The position numbers were made by a program, and so were the translations under genes. DNA of 64,000 bases, from assembly GCF_003626535.1 (NCBI RefSeq), contig NZ_RBAL01000004.1, positions 124,001 through 188,000 on the forward strand, read 5' to 3'. The stretch is from Streptomyces hoynatensis (GTDB lineage Bacteria; Actinomycetota; Actinomycetes; Streptomycetales; Streptomycetaceae). The notes under the pieces are model-generated. The model worked only from the letters and a program-made list of their open reading frames with translations. It searched no databases and was not told where the DNA came from. This document shows, piece after piece, positions 8,501 through 15,926 of this stretch; position 1 is the stretch's first letter, and each line of letters begins with the position of its first letter.

Positions 8501-8517
8501 CGGCGGGTCGCCCGCCG
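8501..8517. terminator. Short hairpin between convergent genes
   Basis: CGGCGGG and CCCGCCG pair around TCG, giving a 7-bp all-GC stem with a 3-nt loop between the ends of the convergent acyltransferase and ku genes. There is no T tract, which is common for actinomycete terminators. The stem is short. Confidence 0.4.
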
Positions 8518-8553
8518 CGGGGCGCGCGGCGGAGGGGTCAGGAGGCGGAGGGG

Positions 8554-9612
8554 TCAGGAGGCGGCGCGGTCCTCGGCCGCGCGGGCGACGGCCTGGGCGA
8601 GCCGGCCGCGGTCCATCGTGGAGCGGCCCCGCACGCCCAGTTCGCCGGCCCGCCGGTACAGCTCCTTCTTGCTCAGCCGCGCCAGGTCCTCGCCCCCGCC
8701 CGGGGCGGGCCGGTCCTTCCGCTTCCGGCCGCGGGCGGGCCGGTCCCCACGCCTGCGGCCGCCGCCGGCCCGGCGGCGTGCCTCCCGCAACTCCCGTACC
8801 TCCCCCGTGCCGCCGCCCCCGCGGGAGGGGCGTTCGCGGCTCCGGTCCACGCTGGCCCGCAGCGCGTCCATCAGGTCGACGACGCCGGTGGCCTCGGGCG
8901 GGCCCTCGGCGGCCACGATCTCCCGGCCCTCGGCCTTGGCCTCGATCAGCTCGCGCACCCGTTCCTCGTAGGTGTCGTGGTAGTCCTCGGGGCGCCAGTC
9001 GATGCTCAGGGCGTCGATCAGCTCCCGCGCGGTGTCCAGTTCCCTGCCGCGGCCCTCCTTCCGCCCGGGCAGCACGGGGAGTTCCCCGGCCGGGTCGCGG
9101 ACCTCGTCCGCCCAGTGCAGGGTGTGCAGGACCAGGCACTCGGTCTGGGCGCGCAGGGCGATCAGGTACTGCTTGCCGCGCATCACGAACGTGGCCACGC
9201 CCGCCTTCCCCGCCTCGTCCAGGGCGGTGCGCAGCAGTGCGTAGACCCCCGTGTACTCCTCGCCCTTGGGGGCCAGGTAGTAGGTGCGGTCGAAGAACAC
9301 CGGCTCGATCCGGTCGAGTGCGACGAAGCCGCTGACGTCGATGGTCTGGGACTTGCCCGGGGCGACGTCGTTCAGCTCGCCCGGCTCCACGATGACGTAG
9401 TCCCCGCCGCCCAGGTCGTACCCCTTGACGATCTCGTCGTAGGCGACCTCCTCGCCGGTGCGCTCGTTGACCCGCTTGCGGCGGACCCGGTCGGAGGTGC
9501 CGCGCTGGAACTGGCGGAAGTGCACGGTGTGGTCCTCCGTGGCGGTGAACAGCTGCACGGGCACCGTGACCAGCCCGAAGGTCAGCACCCCGCTCCAGAT
9601 CGCCCTGGCCAT
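8554..9612 (-). CDS. ku: Ku, non-homologous end-joining protein
   Basis: Bacterial Ku, a homodimeric ring that binds DNA double-strand ends and recruits a repair ligase. Residues 1-255 are the Ku core, starting with MARAIWSGVLTFGLVTVPVQ and containing QFQRGTSDRVRRKRVNERTG and the FFDRTYYLAPKG strand. The C-terminal ~95 residues are an Arg/Gly/Lys-rich tail ending in a SAP-like helix pair (KKELYRRAGELGVRG). Such basic tails add DNA binding in actinomycete Ku proteins. At 352 residues it is longer than the ~270-residue minimal Ku. No ligD gene lies in the window. Pro/Ala-rich DNA separates it from the upstream coiled-coil gene on the same strand. Confidence 0.97.
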   Translation of the reverse strand: MARAIWSGVLTFGLVTVPVQLFTATEDHTVHFRQFQRGTSDRVRRKRVNERTGEEVAYDEIVKGYDLGGGDYVIVEPGELNDVAPGKSQTIDVSGFVALDRIEPVFFDRTYYLAPKGEEYTGVYALLRTALDEAGKAGVATFVMRGKQYLIALRAQTECLVLHTLHWADEVRDPAGELPVLPGRKEGRGRELDTARELIDALSIDWRPEDYHDTYEERVRELIEAKAEGREIVAAEGPPEATGVVDLMDALRASVDRSRERPSRGGGGTGEVRELREARRRAGGGRRRGDRPARGRKRKDRPAPGGGEDLARLSKKELYRRAGELGVRGRSTMDRGRLAQAVARAAEDRAAS

Positions 9613-9737
9613 CGCAGCCTCCTTGCTCTCCTTGCTCTCCTCGTGCTCCTCGCCGTCGCCCGCGCCGGACCCCGGCGCCGTTCGTCAACGCCGCCGCTCT
9701 CCGCGGCGCGGCAGTGCCGTTGGCCTCGGCGGCCGTC

Positions 9738-10604
9738 TCACGCCGCCTGCCCGCCGTCCTGGCGTTCGGCCCGCGCGGTGGCCTCCCGCGCGCGGCGTTC
9801 GGCCCGGCTCACCGCCCGTTCCGCCTCCCGCAGCTCGCCACGGGCCCGCCGCTCCCGCTCTTCCGCCCGCCGCCCTGCCTCCTTCGCCTCCCGCAGCTCC
9901 CCGGCGAGCCGCCGGGCCTGCCGGCCGGCCTCGTCGCGCTCCGTGCGGGCCCGGTCCGCCGCCTGCGCGGCGGCCTCCCGCCGCTCCCGGCGCTCGCGGA
10001 GCCCGGCAGCGGCGCGTTCGGCCTCCCGGCGGGCGCGTTCCCGTGCCGCGCGCCCCTTCTCTCGGCCGTGCGCGCCCTTTTCCGCGGCGGGAGGCCGCGC
10101 GTCCGCGGGCCGGTCGCCCTCGGCGGGCGGCCGGAAGCCGGTGGGCGCGCTCAGCGGCCGGGTCAGGCGGCCCGCCGCCCACTGGCCGGCCGCCTGCGGG
10201 TCGGCCAGGACGGCGTGGAGGGTCTGTTCGACCTCGCGCTGCGCGCCGGCGCCGATCCGCTGCCCGGCGTCGGCCGTCAGCCGCACGGCCTGCCGCGCCA
10301 GCGCCCCGACCACCCGCCGCTGTTGCCCGGACAGCTCCCGCAGCCGCTCCCCGGCCAGCTCCTGGTGTGCCTGCCGCAGCGCCCCGCCCAGCTCCAGCAG
10401 GCGTTCCGCCTCCTCGGGCCGCTCGCGCACCAGCAGATTGGCCGCCCAGGCGGCCGGCGTGGGGCGGCGCAGCCTGCCCACGGCCTCGGCGAGGCCCCGG
10501 TCGCCCCCGGCCCTGGCCCGCGCCGCGGCCTCGTTCCGCGCGGCGGTGAACCGGCCGGGCCGCAGCCGGTAGAGCCGGTCGGCCACCGCGTCGAGCTCGG
10601 TCAT
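9738..10604 (-). CDS. Coiled-coil protein upstream of ku
   Basis: A 288-residue hypothetical cytoplasmic protein. Residues 1-150 form an alpha-helical domain with the start MTELDAVADRLYRLRPGRF and the segment RRPTPAAWAANLLVRERPEE. From about 180 to the end it is an Arg/Glu/Ala-rich helix with heptad character, hence probably a coiled coil. ATG at 10604 has GGAGGCGGAGGAG directly upstream and excludes 21 glycine-rich residues of the longer frame. It lies on the same strand as ku with about 125 bp between, so it could be cotranscribed. A DNA-repair or nucleoid role is only a guess from position. Confidence 0.7.
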   Translation of the reverse strand: MTELDAVADRLYRLRPGRFTAARNEAAARARAGGDRGLAEAVGRLRRPTPAAWAANLLVRERPEEAERLLELGGALRQAHQELAGERLRELSGQQRRVVGALARQAVRLTADAGQRIGAGAQREVEQTLHAVLADPQAAGQWAAGRLTRPLSAPTGFRPPAEGDRPADARPPAAEKGAHGREKGRAARERARREAERAAAGLRERRERREAAAQAADRARTERDEAGRQARRLAGELREAKEAGRRAEERERRARGELREAERAVSRAERRAREATARAERQDGGQAA

Positions 10605-10791
10605 CTCCTCCGCCTCCGGGACGGCGCCGCCTCCCGCGCCGCCGCGCGCCCAGGCGCCTGGCGGCAAACCCCTTCACGATAACCCGGTAAAGGGGATATT
10701 TCCACCCAAACGGGCGCGCCTCGGGGGCGGGCCGCTCGCGCGCACCGGGTACGCGCGGTGACCGGGCGCCGGCGCGCGCCGGGGGCGGCGG

Positions 10792-11544
10792 TCAGGCGTG
10801 CCGCAGCCAGACGCGGAGCGGGCCGAGCGTGGCGAATCCGCAGGCGAGCGCCTCGTGGAGGGCGTCCCCCTGCTCGTAGCCCACGAGGGGGAGGCCGGGG
10901 AAGTGACGGGCGGCGGCGGCGACCGTGGCGGACCACACGGCGGCGGGATCGGTGCCGCCGGACGCGAAGAGGTTGGAGACGCCGACCACCCCCGCGCCGC
11001 GGTTCAGCGCGGCGCCGCCCGCGAGTTCCTCCCCGCCGTGGCGGTCGTGGAAGGCGAGCAGCAGCACCGCGGGGTCCGCGAGCAGCGCCGGGCGGAAGAC
11101 GTCCGGGGGCCGCTCGCCGCCGTGCCACGCCCGCTGCCAGTCGCACAGCCCGGCGGCCGTGGACACCGGCCGGGCGCGCAGCGCCGGGGAGGCGGGGGCG
11201 GCGAGCCCCGCCCGCCGGTGTATCCAGCGGGCGGCGAACAACTCGGCGAAGCCGTGCGGGGCGAGATCGAGCGCGGCGAAGCTGTCCTTGACCGCGTACG
11301 CGCGCGAGGAGGCGCCCAGGCGGGGCAGCAGGTCGGCGGGGGCCGCGTCCCGGCGGAGGGTGACGGCGTCGGGGAAGTACGCAGGCGGGCGGCGGGCGGA
11401 CGACCAGGCCCGCGGGCCGAAGGTGCCCCCGATGTGGTGGGAGCGGCAGACCGCGGCACACCAGTCGGCGTTGTTGCGGGCCGCGGCGCGCACCCAAGCC
11501 GCCGTCTCCTTCGGGGTCACCGCGACAGGCTCGCAGCCCGCCAC
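10792..11544 (-). CDS. Uncharacterised protein, possible GNAT fold
   Basis: A 250-residue protein that I do not recognise by name. The N-terminal half has AAWVRAAARNNADWCAAVCRS; the C-terminal ~80 residues (LAGGAALNRGAGVVGVSNLF ... VGYEQGDALHEALACGFATL) look like the beta-bulge and cofactor-binding end of a GNAT acetyltransferase. The GTG at 11544 lies 11 nt after a strong AAAGGAGG ribosome site. The longer frame would translate the 21-bp tandem repeat into TRRTRRG repeats and is unlikely. It is divergent from the DUF1707 gene. No substrate can be inferred. Confidence 0.6.
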   Translation of the reverse strand: MAGCEPVAVTPKETAAWVRAAARNNADWCAAVCRSHHIGGTFGPRAWSSARRPPAYFPDAVTLRRDAAPADLLPRLGASSRAYAVKDSFAALDLAPHGFAELFAARWIHRRAGLAAPASPALRARPVSTAAGLCDWQRAWHGGERPPDVFRPALLADPAVLLLAFHDRHGGEELAGGAALNRGAGVVGVSNLFASGGTDPAAVWSATVAAAARHFPGLPLVGYEQGDALHEALACGFATLGPLRVWLRHA

Positions 11545-11592
11545 CCGAGCCGCACCTCCTTTTCCGGCTTTTCCGGCCGCGCCCGGCGCACT

Positions 11593-11680
11593 CCGCCGCG
11601 TGCCTCGCCGGGTCCGCCGCGTGCCTCGCCGGGTCCGCCGCGTGCCTCGCCGGGTCCGCCGCGTGCCTCGCCGGGTCCGC
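11593..11680. repeat. 21-bp tandem repeat, four perfect copies
   Basis: Four identical 21-bp units (11593-11613, 11614-11634, 11635-11655, 11656-11676) plus a 4-base partial unit lie between the divergent GNAT-like and DUF1707 genes. Each unit contains CCGCCGCGTG and CTCGCCGGGT. The exact 21-bp spacing equals two helical turns, so all copies face the same side of the DNA. Recent slippage or a regulator-binding array are both possible. Confidence 0.9.
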
Positions 11681-11708
11681 ACCGGCGCCGCGGCACTAGA
11701 GTGAAGAG

Positions 11709-12251
11709 GTGAGCACCCTGCCGGAAGACCCGCCCGCCCGGATGGCCGAGGACGACCGCGACGCGGCCGTGCGGCGCGTGCAGGAGGCGTACAGCGAAGG
11801 GCACCTCTCGCACGAGGAGATGGACGAACGCCTCCATCAGGTGCTCACCGCGAAGACGCGGCAGGAGCTCGCGCGGGCCCTGTCCACCCTCCCCGAGGAG
11901 CCTGGGGGCGCCACCTCCACGATCGCCGCCCTCAGCGGGCGCATCCGGCGCGGCGGCGCCTGGCGGGTGCCGCGCACCCTCAAGGTGGTGTCCGCCTTCG
12001 GCAGGCCGCACCTGGACCTGTCCCGGGCGGTGTTCGAGCACCCGGCGGTCGACATCGAGCTGCAACTCGGCACCGGCCGGGCCAGGATCGTCGTGCCCCG
12101 CGACGCGACCGTCGACATCGAGGACCTGCGCACCGTGTGGAAGGCGCCGCGCTACCGCCCCGGGCGCCGCGCCCGCTCCGGCGGCCCGCGGATCAGGATC
12201 TTCGGGACCATGGGCATGGGGCGGCTGACGATCCGGCACGCCCGCCGCTGA
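11709..12251 (+). CDS. DUF1707 (SHOCT-like) protein
   Basis: A 180-residue protein. Residues 10-62 are a DUF1707 domain, with the pattern DRDAAVRRVQEAYSEGHLS followed by MDERLHQVLTAKTRQEL, which is typical of actinobacterial short helical hairpins. Residues 85-175 resemble the LiaF/DUF2154-like beta-rich C-terminal domain (LKVVSAFGRPHLDLSRAVF, IELQLGTGRARIVVPRD), repeating short strand motifs. No membrane helix is present, unlike many DUF1707 proteins. Homologues are linked to envelope stress sensing, but no function is established. The start is the GTG at 11709, nine bases past the 5' gene boundary. Confidence 0.85.
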   Translation: MSTLPEDPPARMAEDDRDAAVRRVQEAYSEGHLSHEEMDERLHQVLTAKTRQELARALSTLPEEPGGATSTIAALSGRIRRGGAWRVPRTLKVVSAFGRPHLDLSRAVFEHPAVDIELQLGTGRARIVVPRDATVDIEDLRTVWKAPRYRPGRRARSGGPRIRIFGTMGMGRLTIRHARR

Positions 12252-12290
12252 GGCCCCGCCCGCGCCTCGGGAACGCTCCCCGCTCCCGTG

Positions 12291-12320
12291 ACGGGCCGGA
12301 CCCGGGCGGCCCCGGCCCGT
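12291..12320. terminator. Hairpin between convergent genes
   Basis: ACGGGCCGG (12291-12299) and CCGGCCCGT (12312-12320) form a perfect 9-bp stem with a 12-nt loop between the convergent DUF1707 and methyltransferase genes. It is a plausible bidirectional factor-independent terminator without a T tract. Confidence 0.5.
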
Positions 12321-12401
12321 ATGCCCCCGGAGCGGGCGGGCGCGGACCCGGCAACTCCCGGACGGAAGAGGGTCGTTGACCCGGCCCGCACCGGGGAGGG
12401 G

Positions 12402-13067
12402 CTACGCGCCTCTGCGCATCAGCAGATGGCCGCGGCGGAACCGTTCCCCCTCGCACGGCTCGCGCAGCATCCGGCCGATCTCGGCGAATCCGGCCTCGCC
12501 CGCCAGCGCCGCGAGCTCGTCGATCGGCCACCGGTAGGCCGCCGTCACCTTGTGGTCGAACTCCGTGACGGGCCCGCCCTCCGACTCGAAGAAGGCGAGC
12601 AGGAGGTGGCCGCCGGGCGCGAGGACCCGCCGGAACTCGGCGAAGTACGTGGGCAGTTCCTTCGGCGGGGCGTGGATGACCGAGTACCAGGACACGATGC
12701 CCACCAGCTCTCCCCCGGCCAGGTCGAGGGCGTCCATGGAGCCGACCGTGAACCGCAGATCCGGGTACGCCTCCCGGGCCAGCCGGATCATCACCGGCGA
12801 GAGGTCGACGCCGAAGACGTCGAGCCCGAGGTCGCGCAGGTGCGCGGTCACCGGACCCGGGCCGCACCCCAGCTCCGCGACGGGACCTGCGCCGCGCGTG
12901 AGTTCGGCGAAGGCGGCGAGCACCGCGCGATCCAGGGGGAAGGTGGCGAGATCGTCGCGGGGGAGTTCGGCGTAGACGGTGGCGATGGCGTCGTAGGCGT
13001 CGGCGGTGGTGCGCAGGTGGGCGGCATCGTGCGCGGAGCGGCGCGCGGGCGTGGAAGGTTCGGTCAC
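12402..13067 (-). CDS. Class I SAM-dependent methyltransferase
   Basis: A 221-residue cytoplasmic methyltransferase. Motif I is VAELGCGPGPVTAHL at about residues 63-77, with an acidic residue after beta-2 in VFGVDLS. The post-motif segments SWYSVIHAPP and FRRVLAPGGHLLLAF complete the Rossmann fold. The helix before motif I begins TADAYDAIATVYAE, common in small-molecule methyltransferases. GTG at 13067 was chosen because the longer frame merely overlaps the next gene antisense. The substrate is unknown. Confidence 0.88.
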   Translation of the reverse strand: MTEPSTPARRSAHDAAHLRTTADAYDAIATVYAELPRDDLATFPLDRAVLAAFAELTRGAGPVAELGCGPGPVTAHLRDLGLDVFGVDLSPVMIRLAREAYPDLRFTVGSMDALDLAGGELVGIVSWYSVIHAPPKELPTYFAEFRRVLAPGGHLLLAFFESEGGPVTEFDHKVTAAYRWPIDELAALAGEAGFAEIGRMLREPCEGERFRRGHLLMRRGA

Positions 13068-13150
13068 AGGCGAGGACCCTAGAGCATCCGTCCGCGCGCG
13101 GCGGCCGAGGCCGTCCCCGCGCACCCCGCCGGGCCCCGCGGCCGGGGCGC

Positions 13151-13828
13151 TCAGCCCTCCGGGGACCGGCGGGCCCGCAGCGCCCGCACCTTGTGGCGGT
13201 TGCCGCAGTGCTCCATGGAGCACCAGCGGCGGCGGCCGGGGCGCGAGGTGTCCACGTAGAGCAGGTGGCAGTCCTCGGCGGCGCAGACGCGGACGCGGTG
13301 CCCGTACGGCCCGCTCAGCAGCTCGACGGCGTCGCGGGCCACGGTGGCGAGCAGCTGCGTGCCGTCGGGGGTCCCGGCCCACCGCCGCGTGCCGGAGGGG
13401 CCGAGGGCGGGGGCCAGCGCGGGCCGGGCGGCGGCCTCGTTGACGGCCGCCACGTCCCCGGGCGGATGGGGCTCGCCGCGGACGTGGGCGAGGACCACCC
13501 GGCACAGCGCGTCGCGCACCCGCCGGGCCTGCGCCACCTCGTCCGGCGAGATCCGCAGTTCCGGCGTCGGGGACAGCCGGGACCGGCCCGCCCAGGCGGC
13601 GAGGTCGCCGGGGTGGTGCAGGACCTCGTACCGGCGGAACGGGCCGGGGCCGCCGGTGGTCAGCAGCTCCAGGCACAGCGCGCCCGGGTCGAACCGGTAG
13701 GCGGCGCCGGTGTGGGAGCGCAGCACGAGGCCCCGGTGCGCGGCGCCCGGGTCTGCGGGGTCCCCGTTCGCCGGGTCCCCGTTCGCGGGCTCCCCGTCGG
13801 CGGGGTCGCTGTTTGCGGAGGAGGGCAT
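13151..13828 (-). CDS. CGNR zinc-finger (ABATE) regulator
   Basis: A 225-residue putative transcription factor. Residues 1-28 are a low-complexity Asp/Pro/Ala/Asn stretch encoded by 15-bp repeats. Residues 40-165 form the ABATE domain (LCLELLTTGGPGPFRRYEVL). The C-terminus holds the CGNR zinc finger: CAAEDC and CSMEHCGNRHKVR supply four cysteines, after which comes a basic helix. Proteins of this design are predicted ligand-responsive stress regulators. It is divergent from a VOC gene with only 21 bp between start codons. A consensus TATAAT lies 6 bp before the ATG, indicating a leaderless mRNA. Confidence 0.9.
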   Translation of the reverse strand: MPSSANSDPADGEPANGDPANGDPADPGAAHRGLVLRSHTGAAYRFDPGALCLELLTTGGPGPFRRYEVLHHPGDLAAWAGRSRLSPTPELRISPDEVAQARRVRDALCRVVLAHVRGEPHPPGDVAAVNEAAARPALAPALGPSGTRRWAGTPDGTQLLATVARDAVELLSGPYGHRVRVCAAEDCHLLYVDTSRPGRRRWCSMEHCGNRHKVRALRARRSPEG

Positions 13829-13852
13829 GTAACCATTATAAGTAGTTACATG
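13826..13852. promoter_or_regulatory. Overlapping divergent leaderless promoters in a palindrome
   Basis: CATGTAAC (13826-13833) and GTTACATG (13845-13852) form a perfect 8-bp inverted repeat whose arms contain both start codons. Within the AT-rich centre, the minus strand reads TATAAT (13840-13835), six bases before the CGNR-gene ATG; the plus strand reads TATAAG (13837-13842), seven bases before the VOC-gene ATG. Actinobacterial leaderless genes have a -10 element at just this distance. There is no room for ribosome binding sites. The palindrome is a natural operator for the CGNR regulator (inference). Confidence 0.75.
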
Positions 13853-14302
13853 GCACTGAGGTGGAAGCTGGTCATCGACAGCGCGAACGCGCCCGCCCTC
13901 GCGGACTTCTGGGCCGCGGCCCTGGAGTACGAGGTGGAGGACCCGAGCGCCCTCGTGGAGCGCCTGCTGGCGGGCGGGCAGCTCGGCGAGGAGGCGGTCC
14001 TCGTCCACCGGGGCCGCAGGACCTTCCGCGGCTACGCGGCGATCCGCCACCCCGAGGACCCGTTCGACGAGGTCAGCGGCATCGGCCGCGGCAGGCGGCT
14101 CCTCTTCCAGGAGGTGCCGGAGGGCAAGTCGGGCAAGAACCGCCTGCACCTCGACGTCCACGGCGAACCGGGCGGCCTGGAGGAGCTGGTGACCCGGCTG
14201 GAGAGCCTGGGGGCGACCCGCGTCCGCGAGGTCGACAAGGGTCCCGCGGGCCACTGGTGGCTGATGCGGGACCCGGAGGGCAACGAGTTCTGCGCCACGT
14301 AG
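13850..14302 (+). CDS. VOC/glyoxalase-fold protein
   Basis: A 150-residue single-domain protein of the vicinal oxygen chelate superfamily. It has the opening MALRWKLVIDSANAPALADFW, the central LHLDVHG strand and the closing HWWLMRDPEGNEFC, a hallmark of actinobacterial glyoxalase-like proteins. Some superfamily members are metalloenzymes (glyoxalase, dioxygenase, fosfomycin resistance) and others are drug-binding proteins; the role here is undetermined. It shares a 21-bp divergent promoter with the CGNR regulator, suggesting induction by whatever that regulator senses. A leaderless mRNA is likely. Confidence 0.85.
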   Translation: MALRWKLVIDSANAPALADFWAAALEYEVEDPSALVERLLAGGQLGEEAVLVHRGRRTFRGYAAIRHPEDPFDEVSGIGRGRRLLFQEVPEGKSGKNRLHLDVHGEPGGLEELVTRLESLGATRVREVDKGPAGHWWLMRDPEGNEFCAT

Positions 14303-14320
14303 GCCCGGCCGGGCCCCGGC

Positions 14321-14698
14321 TCAGCGCGGGCTGAGCCTGAGGGTGGTCGCCCGGGCCGGCTCCGCCACCATGGGGTCCACGTAAGTGGCGCTGTAGCGGC
14401 CGTACTTGGCGCGGTAGGCGGCGTCCAGGCGGTCGTTCAGCTCCGGGTCGGTCGCGGCGGTGAAGGCCACGTCCCTGGTGACGCCCCCGGCCTGCACCCG
14501 TCCCGCGCCCCCCGCCTTCGCGGTGCGCCACCAGACCCCGTCGGGCCCCCGGTAGGAGCGCACGTACAGGTCCGCTCCGTCGCGCACCACCCAGATCGGG
14601 GTCGGCTCCCGCAGGCTCCCGTCCGCGCGCCGCGGCTGCACGCGCAGCTCGTCGGCCTCCGCGATCGGGGTGAGTTCCTCGTTGCTCCAGGACGTCAT
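14321..14698 (-). CDS. DUF2255 family protein
   Basis: A 125-residue small protein matching the DUF2255 pattern: an N-terminal ELTPIAEADELRVQPRR, then PIWVVRDGADLYVRSYRG and the C-terminal YSATYVDPMV segment. Members resemble small split-barrel proteins (pyridoxamine-5'-phosphate oxidase or nitroreductase-like), but no activity is established. The start ATG at 14698 has AAGGAGC seven bases upstream. It converges on the VOC gene, leaving only 18 bp between the stops. Confidence 0.75.
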   Translation of the reverse strand: MTSWSNEELTPIAEADELRVQPRRADGSLREPTPIWVVRDGADLYVRSYRGPDGVWWRTAKAGGAGRVQAGGVTRDVAFTAATDPELNDRLDAAYRAKYGRYSATYVDPMVAEPARATTLRLSPR

Positions 14699-14974
14699 CG
14701 TGCGCTCCTTCGCGGGTGGGTGCCCGGCAGGTCCCGCCGCCGGTGCGGGGGCGCCGCCCGGGCGGGGTGGTGACCGTGCGGTCATGCTCGCACGCCCTCC
14801 GTGCGCGGGCGGGCCCCGCGCGGCGGGAGCGGGGGCGTGCCCCGGCCGGGTCACCCGGTGGGCCGCGGCCCCGGCCTCGCGGGTGACCCCCGGGCGTGGG
14901 GGCCCGGCGGCCGGCGGCGATGATGGGCGCGCCACAGGGCGCGGGAAGAGGGCAGGGAAGGGGAGGGCGGAGCC

Positions 14975-15769
14975 GTGGAGATACGACTGCTCGGCACGGG
15001 CTCGGGCGACGGCTGGCCCAACCCCTGGTGCACCTGCCGCTCCTGCACCTGGGCCCGCGCGACGCCCGGGGCGGCCCGCGGGCAGACCAGCGTCCTGGTG
15101 GACGGCACCCTCCTCCTCGACACCGGAAGCGCCAGGCGCGCCACCGTGCCCCTGGACACGGTGCGGACCGTGCTGTTCACGCACGCCCACCCCGACCACG
15201 CCGATCCGCAGCCCCTGCTGTGGCGGCAGGCCAGGGCGGCCCGCGAGGGCGGGCTGCCCCCGCTGGAGATCGCCGGCCCGCCCGCGGCCCTCGACCTGTG
15301 CCGCGACTGGGTGGCCCCGGACGACCCGGTCACCTGGACGCCGCTGCGCGCGGGCGACCAGGCCCGACTCGCCAGCGGCCACCGGGTGCGCGCCCTGCCG
15401 GCCAGGCACTGGCCACAGGACCCGCACGTCGGCCCCGCCCTGCTCTACGACGTGGACGCCACCCTGTTCGCCGCCTGGGACACCGGCGCCCCCCTGCCGG
15501 AGGCCGAGCACCCCACCTACGAGTTCGTGCTGCTCGACTGCAACAACGGCTTCCTGCCGCCCTATCCGGAACACCACAACCTGGCGGACTTCGCCGCCAC
15601 CCTCGCTGACCTGCGCGCCCGCGGGGCGATCGGCCCGCACACCCGCGTGGTCGCCGTCTCGCTCAGCTGCGCCAACCCTCCCGGGCCCGAACTCGACGCC
15701 CACCTGTCCCGGCTCGGCGCCGAGGCGCCGCCGGACGGCACCCTCCTGGTGTCCCGGCGCGCCGGCTGA
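14975..15769 (+). CDS. MBL-fold metallo-hydrolase (PhnP/CobU-associated type)
   Basis: A 264-residue metallo-beta-lactamase-fold hydrolase. It starts MEIRLLGTGSGDGWPNPWC, and the cysteine-rich CTCRSC motif resembles PhnP-like phosphodiesterases. The metal site shows THAHPDHAD (residues 69-77), His in PARHWPQDPH, and LLDCNNG with a late HHN. In other actinomycetes a similar domain is fused to or encoded beside adenosylcobinamide kinase; here it stands alone and no cobalamin gene or riboswitch is visible. GTG at 14975 follows a purine-rich GGGGAGGGCGGA site. The substrate is unproven. Confidence 0.85.
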   Translation: MEIRLLGTGSGDGWPNPWCTCRSCTWARATPGAARGQTSVLVDGTLLLDTGSARRATVPLDTVRTVLFTHAHPDHADPQPLLWRQARAAREGGLPPLEIAGPPAALDLCRDWVAPDDPVTWTPLRAGDQARLASGHRVRALPARHWPQDPHVGPALLYDVDATLFAAWDTGAPLPEAEHPTYEFVLLDCNNGFLPPYPEHHNLADFAATLADLRARGAIGPHTRVVAVSLSCANPPGPELDAHLSRLGAEAPPDGTLLVSRRAG

Positions 15770-15792
15770 GGCCGCCCCAGGGCCCTGCCCCG

Positions 15793-15819
15793 GCCCGCGC
15801 CGCCCCGGCCGGCGCGGGC
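15793..15819 (+). terminator. Hairpin after MBL-fold gene
   Basis: GCCCGCGCCG (15793-15802) and CGGCGCGGGC (15810-15819) form a perfect 10-bp stem with a 7-nt loop, 24 bp after the stop codon. It probably ends the transcript before the pseudokinase gene. Confidence 0.55.
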
Positions 15820-15926
15820 GGCAACCGGCGTGCGGGCGAAGCCGGTTGGCATGACCGCGCGGCGGCGGCGCGGTAGCCTGGCGGACACGGCACGCGATCA
15901 GGGCGTCGTCGCCCCGGGGGACTCCG

